DNA of 34,110 nt from Bradyrhizobium sp. 21 (GCF_023073335.1 NZ_JADPJG010000014.1:1-34110); one strand, 5' to 3'; positions 1-8,963 are shown, counted from the first letter of the stretch. Notes: generated from the sequence alone by a model not told the origin. Numbers and translations: made by a program.

Positions 1-430
1 AGCGCCTTGACCTCGGAAGCGACCACGGCAAAGCCGCGGCCGGCCTCGCCGGCACGTGCCGCCTCGATGGTGGCATTGAGCGCCAGCAGATTGGTCTGGC
101 CGGCGATGGTGTTGATCAACTCGACCACGTCGCCGATCCGAGCCGCCGCCTTGGACAACTCGCCGACACGGTCGGTCGTGGTGCGCGCCTGGCTGACCGC
201 CTCGCTCGCGACCCGCGCCGATTCCTGCACCTGACGGCTGATCTCGGTGATCGAGGACGACAGCTCTTCGGTCGCAGAGGCCACCGACTGCACGTTGGTC
301 GAGGCCTCCTCGGAGGCCGCAGCCACCATCGTCGTCAGTTCCTGTGCACGCTCCGCCGTCGAGGTCAGCGTTGACGCCGAAGCCTCGAGTTCCGTCGCAG
401 CGGAGGAGACGGTATCGACGATCTCGCCAA
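1..430. repeat. Copy A of 430-bp direct repeat in the chemoreceptor genes
   Basis: This block matches positions 2478-2907 at a constant offset of 2477. Reading both copies side by side I find a single mismatch (t at 390, c at 2867). Identity stops abruptly after position 430, where the two genes become clearly different. The copy probably continues to the left of the window. It encodes the chemoreceptor signalling helices. Confidence 0.95.
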
Positions 431-1784
431 TCGCGGATTCGAAACCGTCGGCCAGTCTTCGCATCTCGGCCTTTCGCTGCTCGGCTGCACGCTTCTCGGC
501 TGCTACGTGGTCGCTGCGCATGCGTTCGACTTCGAGACCGTTCTGCTTGAACACTTCAACGGTACGCGCCATCTCGCCCACCTCGTCACCTCGGCTGATG
601 CCGGGTACGTCCGTCGTGAAGTCGCCGCTGGCGAGTCCGCCCATCGCAACCGAAATGGCTGAAAGCGGTTTGAGAATCCGCCAAAAGGTGATCCAGAAGC
701 TGAAGCCGGCGAGCATTGTGGAGGCACAGAGCAACACGACCGTGAAAGCGAAATTGCGAGTGCCGAATTCTGCCTGCATCGTGGCTTCGCGGTCAGCGGC
801 GGCGCCGATAGCCTCTCCAAGCTTCAGCACCGCATTGATCCCGGCGGTCGCCCGCGCGAAGTACTCGGGTCCCGTGATCCTGTAGTCGCCGCCTTCGCCC
901 CCGGCGAGCGCAATCAGCCGCGTTTCGCCGTAGACTCCGAAATACCTCTGCTCGACCTCGCTCATGGCCTCACCTACCTGCACGGGAAGATCCGAGCGCA
1001 GCCGCACCGGCAACACCGTGTCCCATGCGAGTTCGACCTTCGCGCGGAGCGCGGAAAGACGCTCAAAGCCCTCCGGGCCAAGCTTCGCGCGCGCACCGAC
1101 GGCCCCGGCCAACAGGGCGCGCTCTCTTCCGGCATTCTCGGCCATCTGAGCAGTCAGATGTCGGAGGCCGATGAGTTGAGCCAGCCTTGCCACAGGTGGA
1201 CTGGTGAGCGTTTCTAGTGTCAACCGCAACCGGTTGCTCGCGACGTCGATTACGTCTGTAATGGTCGGAACGAAGCCATCTACGAGGTCAGGCTCGCGTT
1301 CGGCGCGCGGGCGCGAAAGGCTCGCGTCGACCTTCTCACGCAAATGGCGCAACGCTTCGAATTTCGACGCAGCGTCCGCAATCTGCTTTTGCCCTACCGC
1401 CATTTCGGGAACTGCGTTGATATCGAGGACCGCTGCGCGAAAGGCCTCGTCGGCCGTCGCGCGCGCCTTTCCGATTTCGGCACGGCGCTCGGAGCTGACG
1501 ACATCGGGAGACTTCAACACGGCGTTGGTCAACCCGCGTTCAATTGCCCAATGTCCTGCGCTGCGCAGCAGCAGACGAGCGACTCCATTGACCTTCAGGA
1601 ATGCTTCGGACTCTCGTCTCTTGGCGATGGCCTCGTAGGCAATGAATCCCGCCGAGGCTAATCCCAGCATGACCAGTGCAGCGATGATGATTGGCAACAT
1701 CGTGCCGATCCGAACATTTCCAAGCCGGCTCCACGCGCCGGCGCCTTCGGTTCGGATCTGCTGACTATGAGCAGGGCCCAACAT
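1..1784 (-). CDS. Methyl-accepting chemotaxis protein, 3' end cut by window edge
   Basis: This is a transmembrane chemoreceptor that would pass a periplasmic signal to CheA/CheW. About 594 codons are visible and the C-terminus runs off the left edge, so no stop is seen. The ATG at 1784 has GGGGG about 8 nt upstream. A cytoplasmic lead is followed by a first membrane segment (about residues 29-50), a long periplasmic region, a second membrane segment near 330-355, a HAMP linker, and the signalling helices including [17 protein letters not shown] at the hairpin tip. The periplasmic part carries [10 protein letters not shown] and [10 protein letters not shown], which resemble the ERG/ER motifs of NIT-type helical sensor domains; that domain call is tentative. 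The signalling half is almost identical at DNA level to the neighbouring receptor gene, while the sensor half is different. The ligand cannot be told from the sequence. Confidence 0.92.
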   Translation of the reverse strand, partial: MLGPAHSQQIRTEGAGAWSRLGNVRIGTMLPIIIAALVMLGLASAGFIAYEAIAKRRESEAFLKVNGVARLLLRSAGHWAIERGLTNAVLKSPDVVSSERRAEIGKARATADEAFRAAVLDINAVPEMAVGQKQIADAASKFEALRHLREKVDASLSRPRAEREPDLVDGFVPTITDVIDVASNRLRLTLETLTSPPVARLAQLIGLRHLTAQMAENAGRERALLAGAVGARAKLGPEGFERLSALRAKVELAWDTVLPVRLRSDLPVQVGEAMSEVEQRYFGVYGETRLIALAGGEGGDYRITGPEYFARATAGINAVLKLGEAIGAAADREATMQAEFGTRNFAFTVVLLCASTMLAGFSFWITFWRILKPLSAISVAMGGLASGDFTTDVPGISRGDEVGEMARTVEVFKQNGLEVERMRSDHVAAEKRAAEQRKAEMRRLADGFESAIGEIVDTVSSAATELEASASTLTSTAERAQELTTMVAAASEEASTNVQSVASATEELSSSITEISRQVQESARVASEAVSQARTTTDRVGELSKAAARIGDVVELINTIAGQTNLLALNATIEAARAGEAGRGFAVVASEVKA

Positions 1785-2104
1785 AGTACGTTCCCCCAAC
1801 GAAACACGCAGCCAAGTCCTTGCTGGCTACTTGGACGTTGCTCGCCCTTGCCAGAGAAGCTAGCGCCCTGGTTTCGCATTCTGGTTAACAAACGCCTTCG
1901 GAGAAATACTGAGATTTTAGGCCAAATGGTTGAAACACAAGGGAAAATTTCGCGAGAAAGTTGTAAATTTCAGCCGCAGGTCGCTGCTGCGCGCCTATGC
2001 AGCCGCACTCTCTGAAAGGCTTGCGCTAGGTCTTAGCTGACGATAGCGGCGCAAGCTTCCTGTGACGAGGCAGTACGTCTGGCGAACTGCCTCGGACAAG
2101 GTTC
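1785..2104. other. Gap between the two chemoreceptor genes
   Basis: This 320-bp gap holds the promoter region of the left chemoreceptor gene (minus strand) and the 3' end signals of the right one. Roughly 1795-1920 aligns with about 3850-3965 upstream of the second receptor gene. Shared words include cgcagccaa, tcgcccttgcc, ctggttaac and aatactg in the same order. The duplication that made the pair therefore took in upstream sequence as well. No third gene is visible here. Confidence 0.6.
2066..2094 (-). terminator. Hairpin after the second chemoreceptor gene
   Basis: Perfect 9-bp arms CGAGGCAGT (2066-2074) and ACTGCCTCG (2086-2094) enclose an 11-nt loop, 11 bp beyond the stop codon on the minus strand. 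There is no T-run after it, so it may be a weak or Rho-assisted terminator, or an mRNA 3' end stabiliser. Confidence 0.45.
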
Positions 2105-3838
2105 TTAGGCGGCGCGCACGGTGTCGAGGAATTTGCCGACTTCGAGCTTCAGGCGGTTGCTGTCGCCGGACAGCGATTGCGCCGCCGCCAGCACCTGCGA
2201 GGACGCCGATCCGGTCTCGCCCGCACCGCGCTGCACGTCGGTGATGTTGGACGACACCTGATGAGTGCCTTCCGCCGCCTGCTGCACGTTGCGGGAGATT
2301 TCCTGCGTCGCCGCGCCCTGCTCCTCGACAGCCGCCGCGATCGTCGACGAGATCTCGGACAGCTTCTCGATGGTGTTGCTGATGGCGCTGATGGCGCTGA
2401 CCGAGTCTTGCGTCGCCGCCTGGATGCCGGAAATCTGCTGGCCGATTTCGCCCGTCGCCTTCGCGGTCTGCTCGGCCAGCGCCTTGACCTCGGAAGCGAC
2501 CACGGCAAAGCCGCGGCCGGCCTCGCCGGCACGTGCCGCCTCGATGGTGGCATTGAGCGCCAGCAGATTGGTCTGGCCGGCGATGGTGTTGATCAACTCG
2601 ACCACGTCGCCGATCCGAGCCGCCGCCTTGGACAACTCGCCGACACGGTCGGTCGTGGTGCGCGCCTGGCTGACCGCCTCGCTCGCGACCCGCGCCGATT
2701 CCTGCACCTGACGGCTGATCTCGGTGATCGAGGACGACAGCTCTTCGGTCGCAGAGGCCACCGACTGCACGTTGGTCGAGGCCTCCTCGGAGGCCGCAGC
2801 CACCATCGTCGTCAGTTCCTGTGCACGCTCCGCCGTCGAGGTCAGCGTTGACGCCGAAGCCTCGAGCTCCGTCGCAGCGGAGGAGACGGTATCGACGATC
2901 TCGCCAACGGCGGCCTCGAACCCGTTTGCAAGCTTGTGCATATCCGCTTTGCGTTGCGCGGCTGCGGCCTGGTCATGCCTGATCTTGGCCTCGGCCTCTT
3001 CGCGCGCCTTTTGCTCAGATACGATCTTGAATTTCTCGACGGCCGCGGCGACGCCGCCGACCTCGTCCTTGCGGCCGAGCCCGGGCAGCACCACGGAGAA
3101 ATCGCCGCCGGCAAGCTTGTCCATGGCGACGGTGAGCGCGCGGATCGGCCGCGCAATGGTCAGGAAGGACATCAGCCACGAACCGATCAGAACCAGCACG
3201 GCGAATGCGCCGACAACCATCCCGATCTGCTCGCTCGACGCCATCTCCTGCCGAGAGCGGGCGACCTCCTCTTCACTCCTGTGTTTGGCGAACTCGGCGA
3301 TCTGGCCCGCGAGAGCGTCCATTTCGGTCGCCGTCGGTAGTGTGACTTCGCGCGCGATGCGTGCCCCCTCTTCGGTGAGCTTGGCGACGCGACCGGCGTC
3401 TGCGTTGGTCGCAGCGATAGCCTCGCCCCGGAAAGACGCGATCTGCTGCCCGCCCTTCAAATAATCCGCGGAGAGGCTCTTGAGCTTTTCCATGCGGGCG
3501 CGGTTCTCGGCAGAGTGGGACAGTTTGAGCATGCCGTCCGCCATGTTGCCCAGCGATCTTGATCGCTCGACAACAGTGTCGCTCGCCTTTTGCAGATCGG
3601 CTGGATTGTTGGCGAGACGGATATCCCGGACGCTGAGCTGCAGGCCGCGCAGCAAGAGCTTGGCCTCAACCGCATCCCGTGCCAGCTCCTGCTGGACGAG
3701 CGCGGCCTCGCTGGAATGACGCACATTGCCGTTGCCGACGAACTGGCTCGCGATCATGGAAAGGACCAGAAGGATGCCGAAAGCCGACGCAATCGCCAGC
3801 TTGGTACCGATCCGCAAATTCTGAACAAGGCTCGACAT
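2105..3838 (-). CDS. Methyl-accepting chemotaxis protein
   Basis: This is a complete chemoreceptor of 577 aa. ATG 3838 is chosen because GGAGGA lies 9 nt upstream; an upstream in-frame start at 3871 has no such support. Predicted order: first membrane segment at residues 12-34, a mostly helical periplasmic domain of about 160 aa (four-helix-bundle-like), second membrane segment about 200-223, HAMP about 224-277, then the cytoplasmic methylation and signalling coiled coil with the tip [19 protein letters not shown]. The protein ends in KFLDTVRAA, with no CheR-tethering pentapeptide. It sits in tandem with a second receptor gene that has a different sensor but a nearly identical signalling region. 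No chemotaxis kinase or adaptor gene is next to the pair, so they probably feed a che cluster elsewhere. Confidence 0.95.
   Translation of the reverse strand: MSSLVQNLRIGTKLAIASAFGILLVLSMIASQFVGNGNVRHSSEAALVQQELARDAVEAKLLLRGLQLSVRDIRLANNPADLQKASDTVVERSRSLGNMADGMLKLSHSAENRARMEKLKSLSADYLKGGQQIASFRGEAIAATNADAGRVAKLTEEGARIAREVTLPTATEMDALAGQIAEFAKHRSEEEVARSRQEMASSEQIGMVVGAFAVLVLIGSWLMSFLTIARPIRALTVAMDKLAGGDFSVVLPGLGRKDEVGGVAAAVEKFKIVSEQKAREEAEAKIRHDQAAAAQRKADMHKLANGFEAAVGEIVDTVSSAATELEASASTLTSTAERAQELTTMVAAASEEASTNVQSVASATEELSSSITEISRQVQESARVASEAVSQARTTTDRVGELSKAAARIGDVVELINTIAGQTNLLALNATIEAARAGEAGRGFAVVASEVKALAEQTAKATGEIGQQISGIQAATQDSVSAISAISNTIEKLSEISSTIAAAVEEQGAATQEISRNVQQAAEGTHQVSSNITDVQRGAGETGSASSQVLAAAQSLSGDSNRLKLEVGKFLDTVRAA
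2478..2907. repeat. Copy B of 430-bp direct repeat in the chemoreceptor genes
   Basis: This is the partner of positions 1-430, with one mismatch seen in 430 bp. It covers the coding region for the signalling helices up to the motif KALAEQ. The flanks of this copy diverge sharply from the other gene on the 2908 side. Confidence 0.95.
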
Positions 3839-4069
3839 GGGCGTGTTTCCTCCAGGGAAATGCGCAGCCAAATCATTGTCGGCCGCCCTGGCGTTGATCG
3901 CCCTTGCCCAAAAAATAAGCGGTCGCCGTTCTAATCTGGTTAACGACGACTCCCGTGGGAATACTGGATCGGCGCGCGAACCCCTTGAAATCCAGCACGG
4001 TGCGCGCGCTTAACAAGTTAATCACACGCAGTGATGGGATTGTCATGCGGCGCGCTCGGTGCCGCAAGA

Positions 4070-4321
4070 TCAGTCGATTCGGTTGGGAAGCGGATGGCTC
4101 TCGCCGACGAGACTGATACGGAAGACCGGCTTCTTGTTCTCGTCGAGCAGCTCCATGCGCCACTCGGCGTTCTGCTTCAGGCTGCGCGAGATGCCGCCGA
4201 GCAAATTGGCGCAGACCTCGGTCATCTCGGTCCAGGCGGCGGCGCGATCCTCAAACTCGTACGGCTGGTCGGCAGCGCCGGAATAGCGGCCCGTGCTGAT
4301 ACGGAAGAAGTACAGCGACAT
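4070..4321 (-). CDS. DUF6894 family small protein
   Basis: This 83-aa protein starts MSLYFFRISTGRY and continues with a Glu/Asp-rich segment (EFEDRAAAWTEM). The pattern is typical of the short DUF6894 proteins found in many copies in Bradyrhizobium-like genomes. It has no signal peptide or membrane segment, and the family has no established function. ATG 4321 is preceded by AGGG at 7 nt. It is flanked by gaps of about 230 and 165 bp and appears to be a single-gene unit. Confidence 0.8.
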   Translation of the reverse strand: MSLYFFRISTGRYSGAADQPYEFEDRAAAWTEMTEVCANLLGGISRSLKQNAEWRMELLDENKKPVFRISLVGESHPLPNRID

Positions 4322-4394
4322 CGTTGAACCCTTTTATCGGGCCGCACCCCCCGGCCGTACGCAAAATGGGGCGCTAACAGCTACCAACGCATGA

Positions 4395-4429
4395 AAGCCG
4401 CCGTCCGTATGACTACGGCGCGGCGGCTT
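4395..4429 (-). terminator. Possible intrinsic terminator of the secreted-protein gene
   Basis: Outer arms AAGCCGCC (4395-4402) and GGCGGCTT (4422-4429) and inner arms CCGTA / TACGG around a TGAC loop form a bulged hairpin. It lies about 60 bp beyond the stop at 4487 in minus-strand direction and is followed by a short T-rich stretch. Confidence 0.5.
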
Positions 4430-4486
4430 CGTGTTCGATGGAAGTCTTCAACGACAAAGGTGGGCGGACTGGCCCGCGCAGCCAAC

Positions 4487-5098
4487 TCACTGGGTCGAGC
4501 GGCGAAGCTCCAGCGGGGCGTCGTTCCTGGCAGGTTCGGACTTAACTTCGGATCTGGCTTCCGGCTTGACCGGCTCGAGCCGGCTGCTCTCGACGCGCGG
4601 GGTCTCGACACGCGCGGCGACTTCGGTGTTGGACGCACCGACCGACCCGGTGTGCTCCGATGAACGCAGCGAGCGCGGCCGCGCGACGGCGCGCGCCATC
4701 AGCATCTGGTTGCCGCCCTGGTGGTGAAAGTCGCAATAAGCGAAGCCCATCCCCGACACCGAGCCGCGGAAGCTGCGATCGTCGGTCTTTTCAAGGTTGA
4801 AACAGGGCTCGAACGGAATGCCCTTGATCGAGGCGCAGACGTTCTGGCCGCGGATCTGGAGCGTATTGCCGGGCAGGCGGAGATGTTTCACCGGGCCTGC
4901 GCCCGAGAACTGCACGGCGCCGGCGGCGCCGAGATCGTCCAGGATGCGGCCTGCGCCGCGGGTGCCGTCAAAACAGGTGAAAGCAAACACCTTGCCGGCC
5001 ACGAAGCGGCGCGCCTCGTCGGCGTTCATGCCTCCAGCGATGGCCGGCGCAAACGTTACTGCCGCCGTGACAGCCCCCAACACAAGACGCGCAAGCAT
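4487..5098 (-). CDS. Secreted hypothetical protein with four cysteines
   Basis: This 203-aa protein was not assigned to a named family. A clear signal peptide (residues 1-21, ending FAPAIA) predicts export to the periplasm. The mature part has four cysteines (about residues 42, 88, 99, 122), enough for two disulfides. From about residue 145 the tail is rich in Arg, Glu, Ser and Pro and looks disordered. ATG 5098 is preferred because GGAG lies 6 nt upstream; the in-frame TTG two codons earlier would overlap that site too closely. It is bounded by a hairpin downstream and a gap of about 110 bp to the next gene, so it is probably transcribed alone. No enzyme motif was recognised. Confidence 0.8.
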   Translation of the reverse strand: MLARLVLGAVTAAVTFAPAIAGGMNADEARRFVAGKVFAFTCFDGTRGAGRILDDLGAAGAVQFSGAGPVKHLRLPGNTLQIRGQNVCASIKGIPFEPCFNLEKTDDRSFRGSVSGMGFAYCDFHHQGGNQMLMARAVARPRSLRSSEHTGSVGASNTEVAARVETPRVESSRLEPVKPEARSEVKSEPARNDAPLELRRSTQ

Positions 5099-5210
5099 GC
5101 TCAACTCCGAACCAACCCCGCAGCGGGCTATGCCTTATCTCTTTACCCGCTGCTTACCATAACAACCAAGGCGACATTGAAGCAGCTTGGTTGGTAAAGT
5201 CTGAACGCCG

Positions 5211-6197
5211 TTAGACAATTTTTACCACGATGCGGCCGCGGACCTGGCCGGCCAGGATTTTCGCACCCCACTCCGAAACTTCGGAAAGCGGAATTTCTTG
5301 AGTAATTTCAGATAGTTTTGTCCGATCCAGATCGGACGCCAGGCGTTGCCAGGCGGCTTTCCGAGGCTCGATCGGGCACATCACGGAATCGATGCCGAGA
5401 AGGCACACCCCGCGCAAAATGAAGGGTGCGACAGAAGACGGCAGGTCCATGCCGGCAGCCAGACCGCAGGCCGCAATCGCACCGCCATATTTCGTCATCG
5501 ACAGGAGATTTGCGAGCGTGGTCGAGCCGACGCTGTCGACGCCCCCCGCCCAGCGCTCCTTGGCAATGGGCTTGGCGGCCCCCGACAATTCGTTGCGGTC
5601 TATGACCTCCGTCGCGCCGATCTCTTGCAGATAATCCGCTTCCGAGGCACGGCCGGTGGACGCGATGACGTGATAGCCGAGCTTCGAGAGCACGGCGGTC
5701 GCGACCGAGCCGACGCCGCCGGCCGCGCCCGTCACCACGACCGGACCGCTCTTCGGCGACAGACCGTGCTTCTCCAGCGCCAGCACGGACAGCATTGCGG
5801 TGAAGCCGGCGGTGCCGATCGCCATGGCGTCGCGTGCCGACAGGCCCTGCGGCAAGGCGACCAGCCAATCGCCCTTCACCCGCGCCTTCTCGGCATAGGC
5901 GCCGAGATGGGTCTCGCCCATGCCCCAGCCGGTGCAGACGACCTTGTCGCCTGCCTTCCACTGCGGATGCGAGGACGCTTCGACCGTGCCGGCGAAATCG
6001 ATGCCGGCGATCATCGGGAAGCGGCGCACCACCGGCGCCTTGCCGGTGAGCGCGAGACCATCCTTGTAGTTCAGCGTCGACCATTCGACGCGAACGGTGA
6101 CGTCGCCCTCCATCAGCTCGGCCTCGTCGAACTGCGTGAGCGCGGCGGTGGTGCCCTTGTCCGCCTTGTCGATCCGGATCGCCTTGAAACTGGCCAC
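5211..6197 (-). CDS. acuI: AcuI/YhdH-type NADPH-dependent acryloyl-CoA reductase (MDR family)
   Basis: This 328-aa zinc-free medium-chain dehydrogenase/reductase is of the YhdH/AcuI type. Family members reduce acryloyl-CoA to propanoyl-CoA with NADPH and have also been annotated as quinone oxidoreductases. Visible features are the N-terminal GroES-like fold ([10 protein letters not shown], then GIDFAGTV) and the nucleotide-binding loop [12 protein letters not shown] at about 155-166. The length is typical. The start is GTG with GGGAG 7 nt upstream. It lies 39 bp after an MFS transporter gene on the same strand and is probably co-transcribed. A small hairpin in that gap overlaps its ribosome-binding site. 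The physiological substrate here is inferred only from family membership. Confidence 0.85.
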   Translation of the reverse strand: MASFKAIRIDKADKGTTAALTQFDEAELMEGDVTVRVEWSTLNYKDGLALTGKAPVVRRFPMIAGIDFAGTVEASSHPQWKAGDKVVCTGWGMGETHLGAYAEKARVKGDWLVALPQGLSARDAMAIGTAGFTAMLSVLALEKHGLSPKSGPVVVTGAAGGVGSVATAVLSKLGYHVIASTGRASEADYLQEIGATEVIDRNELSGAAKPIAKERWAGGVDSVGSTTLANLLSMTKYGGAIAACGLAAGMDLPSSVAPFILRGVCLLGIDSVMCPIEPRKAAWQRLASDLDRTKLSEITQEIPLSEVSEWGAKILAGQVRGRIVVKIV

Positions 6198-6206
6198 AGC
6201 AAAACT

Positions 6207-6224
6207 CCCTGACTTGTTTCAGGG
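6207..6224 (-). promoter_or_regulatory. Hairpin overlapping the acuI ribosome-binding site
   Basis: CCCTGA and TCAGGG arms (6 bp, 6-nt loop) lie between the MFS stop and the acuI GTG. On the minus-strand mRNA the 3' arm supplies the GGG of the GGGAG Shine-Dalgarno, so pairing could hide it. Whether it regulates anything is not known. Confidence 0.35.
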
Positions 6225-6236
6225 ATGTTTAGCCGA

Positions 6237-7490
6237 TCAGGCAGGCTGCGCAACCGCTCGGACGACAGGTTTCTCCACGATCGGAAGATTGATCAGCGCG
6301 GAGAGCACGCCAAACAGGATCGAGAGCCACCAGATCGGCGTGTAGGAACCGAACCGCTCGAACACGATGCCGCCGAGCCAGACGCCGAGGAAGCCGCCGA
6401 CCTGATGGCTGACGAAGGCAAAGCCATAAAGCGTGGCAAACCAGCGCGTGCCGAACATCAGTGCGACCAGCGCCGAGGTCGGCGGCACCGTCGACAGCCA
6501 GGTCAGGCCGGAGACCGCGCCGAACGCGATCGCCGAGAACGGCGTGATCGGGAACGAGATGAAGGCAAGTGTCGCGAGCGCGCGAGTGAAATAGATGGCC
6601 GAGAGGATGTAGCGCTTGGGCAGCGAGTTCTGGAGATAGCCGACGCTCAGCGATCCCATGATGTTGAACAGGCCGATCGCCGCGATCACCCAGCCGCCGG
6701 TTTGCGTGGAGATGCCGCTATCGACCAGGAAGGCCGGCAGATGCACGGTGATGAAGGCGAGCTGGAAACCGCAGGTGAAGAAGCCGAGCACCAGCAGCAC
6801 ATAGGAGCGATGGCCGAAGGCCTCGGCGAGCGCCTTGGTGAAGCTCTGCTGATCCGCAGGCGCCTTGCTTGCGGAGCTGTCGACCGGCGGCGTCGAGAGC
6901 GCGAGCGCCAGCGGGATGATCAGCAGCATCAGGAAGCCGAACACGGTGAGGGCCTGCTGCCAGCCGAAATTGTCGATCAGGGCCACGCCGATCGGCGCGA
7001 ACAGGAACTGGCCGAACGAGCCCGCCGCGGTGCCGGCACCGAGCGCGAGGCCGCGCTTCTCGGCCGGCAGCAGCTTGGTGAAAGCCGACAGCACCAGGTT
7101 GAACGAGCATCCGGCCAGGCCGAAGCCGACCATGACGCCCGCACCCAAGTTCAGCGACAGCGGCGTCGAGGAGTAGCGCATCAAGAGCAGGCCGCCGGCA
7201 TAGAGCAGAGCGCCGACGCACATTACCCGGAACAGGCCGAAGCGATCGGCGACCGCGCCCGCGATGGGCTGGCCCAGTCCCCACAACAAATTCTGAAAGG
7301 CGATGGCGAGGCCGAACACGTCGCGGCCCCAGGCATATTCATGGCTCATCGGCTGCACGAAGAAGCCCAGTGCCGAGCGCGGGCCGAAGCCGAGCATGCC
7401 GATCGCGCAACCACAGAGAATGATGACGGCCGGCGTCCGCCAGCTGGAGGAACGCGAGACCGGACCGGGCTCGCCCACTTGCGTCGACAT
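6237..7490 (-). CDS. Major facilitator superfamily transporter
   Basis: This 417-aa inner-membrane carrier has about twelve hydrophobic segments. The family loop after the second helix appears as GAVADRFGLFR, and a hydrophilic middle loop (SSASKAPADQQ) separates the two six-helix halves. It resembles the MFS branch often annotated as oxalate/formate or monocarboxylate antiporters, but the substrate is not clear from sequence. ATG 7490 is chosen because GAGG lies 6 nt upstream; an ATG four codons earlier lacks a ribosome site. It is followed by the acuI-like gene 39 bp on, suggesting uptake of an organic acid coupled to its reduction, which is an inference from position. It is divergent from the nad operon. 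Confidence 0.88.
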   Translation of the reverse strand: MSTQVGEPGPVSRSSSWRTPAVIILCGCAIGMLGFGPRSALGFFVQPMSHEYAWGRDVFGLAIAFQNLLWGLGQPIAGAVADRFGLFRVMCVGALLYAGGLLLMRYSSTPLSLNLGAGVMVGFGLAGCSFNLVLSAFTKLLPAEKRGLALGAGTAAGSFGQFLFAPIGVALIDNFGWQQALTVFGFLMLLIIPLALALSTPPVDSSASKAPADQQSFTKALAEAFGHRSYVLLVLGFFTCGFQLAFITVHLPAFLVDSGISTQTGGWVIAAIGLFNIMGSLSVGYLQNSLPKRYILSAIYFTRALATLAFISFPITPFSAIAFGAVSGLTWLSTVPPTSALVALMFGTRWFATLYGFAFVSHQVGGFLGVWLGGIVFERFGSYTPIWWLSILFGVLSALINLPIVEKPVVRAVAQPA

Positions 7491-7718
7491 GGTGTTCCTC
7501 ATCTGTCGTTGGCGGATCCGGGATCAGGCAGCTTGCCAAGGGAGGCATTTAATGCAGATGCATGAAAGTCCCAAGTCAAAAATGATTGCGTTTCGCGAAG
7601 GGCTGCGGTGGGAGCATTGCGTTTCCCCGAGACCTCTCGGACGAGATGAGGTCGCGCTTTAACGAGAATGTGTGCGGCAGGACCTGGCGGCCTTGCCACC
7701 GCCGTGTTATCTTTGATT

Positions 7719-7737
7719 TACTCAGATTGAGTATAAT
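7719..7737 (+). promoter_or_regulatory. nad operon promoter -10 with overlapping palindromic operator (site 1)
   Basis: A perfect palindrome, TACTCA-GAT-TGAGTA, covers 7719-7733. Its right half overlaps a perfect -10 hexamer TATAAT at 7732-7737. No convincing -35 hexamer was seen at standard spacing. Binding here would block RNA polymerase directly. The 346-bp gap 7491-7836 that contains it also holds the divergent MFS promoter region. Confidence 0.7.
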
Positions 7738-7790
7738 ATGTTCTGATGAAAGACCCCAGCCCGGCCCCTCGGCCGGATTTCTCAGGCGCC

Positions 7791-7815
7791 TAATATACTC
7801 ATATTGAGCATATTA
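7791..7815 (+). promoter_or_regulatory. Second copy of the nad operator (site 2)
   Basis: The core TACTCA-TAT-TGAGCA (7796-7810) repeats site 1 with one base changed. It is embedded in a longer near-palindrome whose outer arms are TAATAT and ATATTA. Its centre lies 77 bp downstream of the centre of site 1 and 34 bp before the nadA ATG. Predicted alphaproteobacterial NAD-synthesis regulons (NadQ or NrtR type) use paired palindromes of this kind, but which regulator acts here is inferred. Confidence 0.65.
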
Positions 7816-7836
7816 AGACATGCACGGGAGGTTCTG

Positions 7837-8940
7837 ATGCCGATCACTGGAATTTACGGTCCCGACGATTTCGCCAACCGGCCGCAGGGCAAACCTGTCC
7901 CCATCCGCGTCGCGCCGGCGCGAACCGGACCTCCGCTGCCGATGCCTTCGCTGGAATGGACGCCGGAGGTCGAGCGCGCCACCGCGCCGCTCTATGACCG
8001 CGTGAAACATGTCATCCCGCCCATCGAGTGGCCGCTGATGGCGCCGACGATCAAGGCGATCAACGAGCTGAAGCGCGCGCGGGGCGCGGTGATCCTGGCG
8101 CACAATTACCAGTCGCCCGAGATCTTCCACTGCGTCGCCGACATCGGCGGTGACTCGCTCCAGCTCGCGGTCGAAGCCACCAAGGTGAAGGCCGACATCA
8201 TCGTCCAGTGCGGCGTGCACTTCATGGCGGAGACGTCAAAACTGCTCAATCCGGACAAGACGGTGTTGATTCCCGATACGCGCGCCGGCTGCTCGCTCGC
8301 GGCCAGCATCACCGGCGCGGATGTGCGGCTGCTTCGCGAAAAGTTTCCCGGCGTGCCCGTCGTCGCTTACGTCAACACGTCGGCTGAAGTGAAAGCCGAG
8401 GTCGACATCTGCTGCACCTCGTCGAACGCGGTGCAGGTGGTCGAGAGCCTGAATGCGCCAACCGTGATCTTCCTGCCCGATCGCTATCTCGCGACTTATG
8501 TCGCTTCGAAGACCGACGTGAAGATCGTCGCCTGGAAGGGCGCGTGCGAAGTGCACGAGCGCTTCACCGGCGCTGAGCTGCGCGCTTACCGCGAGGCCGA
8601 TCCCTCCGTGCAGATCATCGCCCATCCGGAATGCCCCCCGGACGTACTGGGGGAAGCGGATTTTACCGGCTCGACGGCGCACATGATCAACTGGGTGCGC
8701 GCGAAGCGGCCGCGGCGGCTCGTCATGATCACGGAATGCTCGATGGCCGACAATGTGCGCGCCGAGCTGCCCGACGTCGAGATTCTGCGGCCCTGCAATA
8801 TCTGCCCACACATGAAGCGCATCACGCTCGCCAACATCCTGGAGAGCCTGCTGACGCTTCGCGAGGAAGTCACGATCGATCCCGCGCTAGCGCCGCGCGC
8901 GCGGCGTTCGGTCGAGCGGATGATCAATCTGAAGAACTGA
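7837..8940 (+). CDS. nadA: Quinolinate synthase NadA
   Basis: NadA condenses iminoaspartate with dihydroxyacetone phosphate to quinolinate, the second step of de novo NAD synthesis, using an oxygen-sensitive [4Fe-4S] cluster in the cytoplasm. The protein has 367 aa. Expected cluster ligands are visible as C125 ([12 protein letters not shown]), C193 ([10 protein letters not shown]) and C322 (CNICPHMK). Family segments LAHNYQ and [10 protein letters not shown] are also present. ATG 7837 is chosen for the GGGAGG 5 nt upstream; the longer in-frame start at 7804 (TTG) lies inside operator site 2. It is the first gene of nadA-nadB-nadC, controlled by the two palindromes upstream. The gap to nadB holds a long inverted repeat. 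Confidence 0.97.
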   Translation: MPITGIYGPDDFANRPQGKPVPIRVAPARTGPPLPMPSLEWTPEVERATAPLYDRVKHVIPPIEWPLMAPTIKAINELKRARGAVILAHNYQSPEIFHCVADIGGDSLQLAVEATKVKADIIVQCGVHFMAETSKLLNPDKTVLIPDTRAGCSLAASITGADVRLLREKFPGVPVVAYVNTSAEVKAEVDICCTSSNAVQVVESLNAPTVIFLPDRYLATYVASKTDVKIVAWKGACEVHERFTGAELRAYREADPSVQIIAHPECPPDVLGEADFTGSTAHMINWVRAKRPRRLVMITECSMADNVRAELPDVEILRPCNICPHMKRITLANILESLLTLREEVTIDPALAPRARRSVERMINLKN

Positions 8941-8963
8941 GAGAGAAACACCGCAACGCCCCC

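Noticed and set aside
1..3871. The chemoreceptor repeat as an insertion sequence or transposon
   Set aside because: The repeated block is entirely coding signalling domain, with no terminal inverted repeats and no transposase.
6225..7565. A 446-codon plus-strand frame opposite the MFS gene
   Set aside because: Charged, repetitive translation (Arg, Glu, Asp, Gln). It is the antisense shadow of a membrane protein in GC-rich DNA.
7804..7836. A longer NadA starting at TTG 7804
   Set aside because: That start lies within operator site 2 and has no ribosome site, whereas ATG 7837 has GGGAGG at 5 nt.
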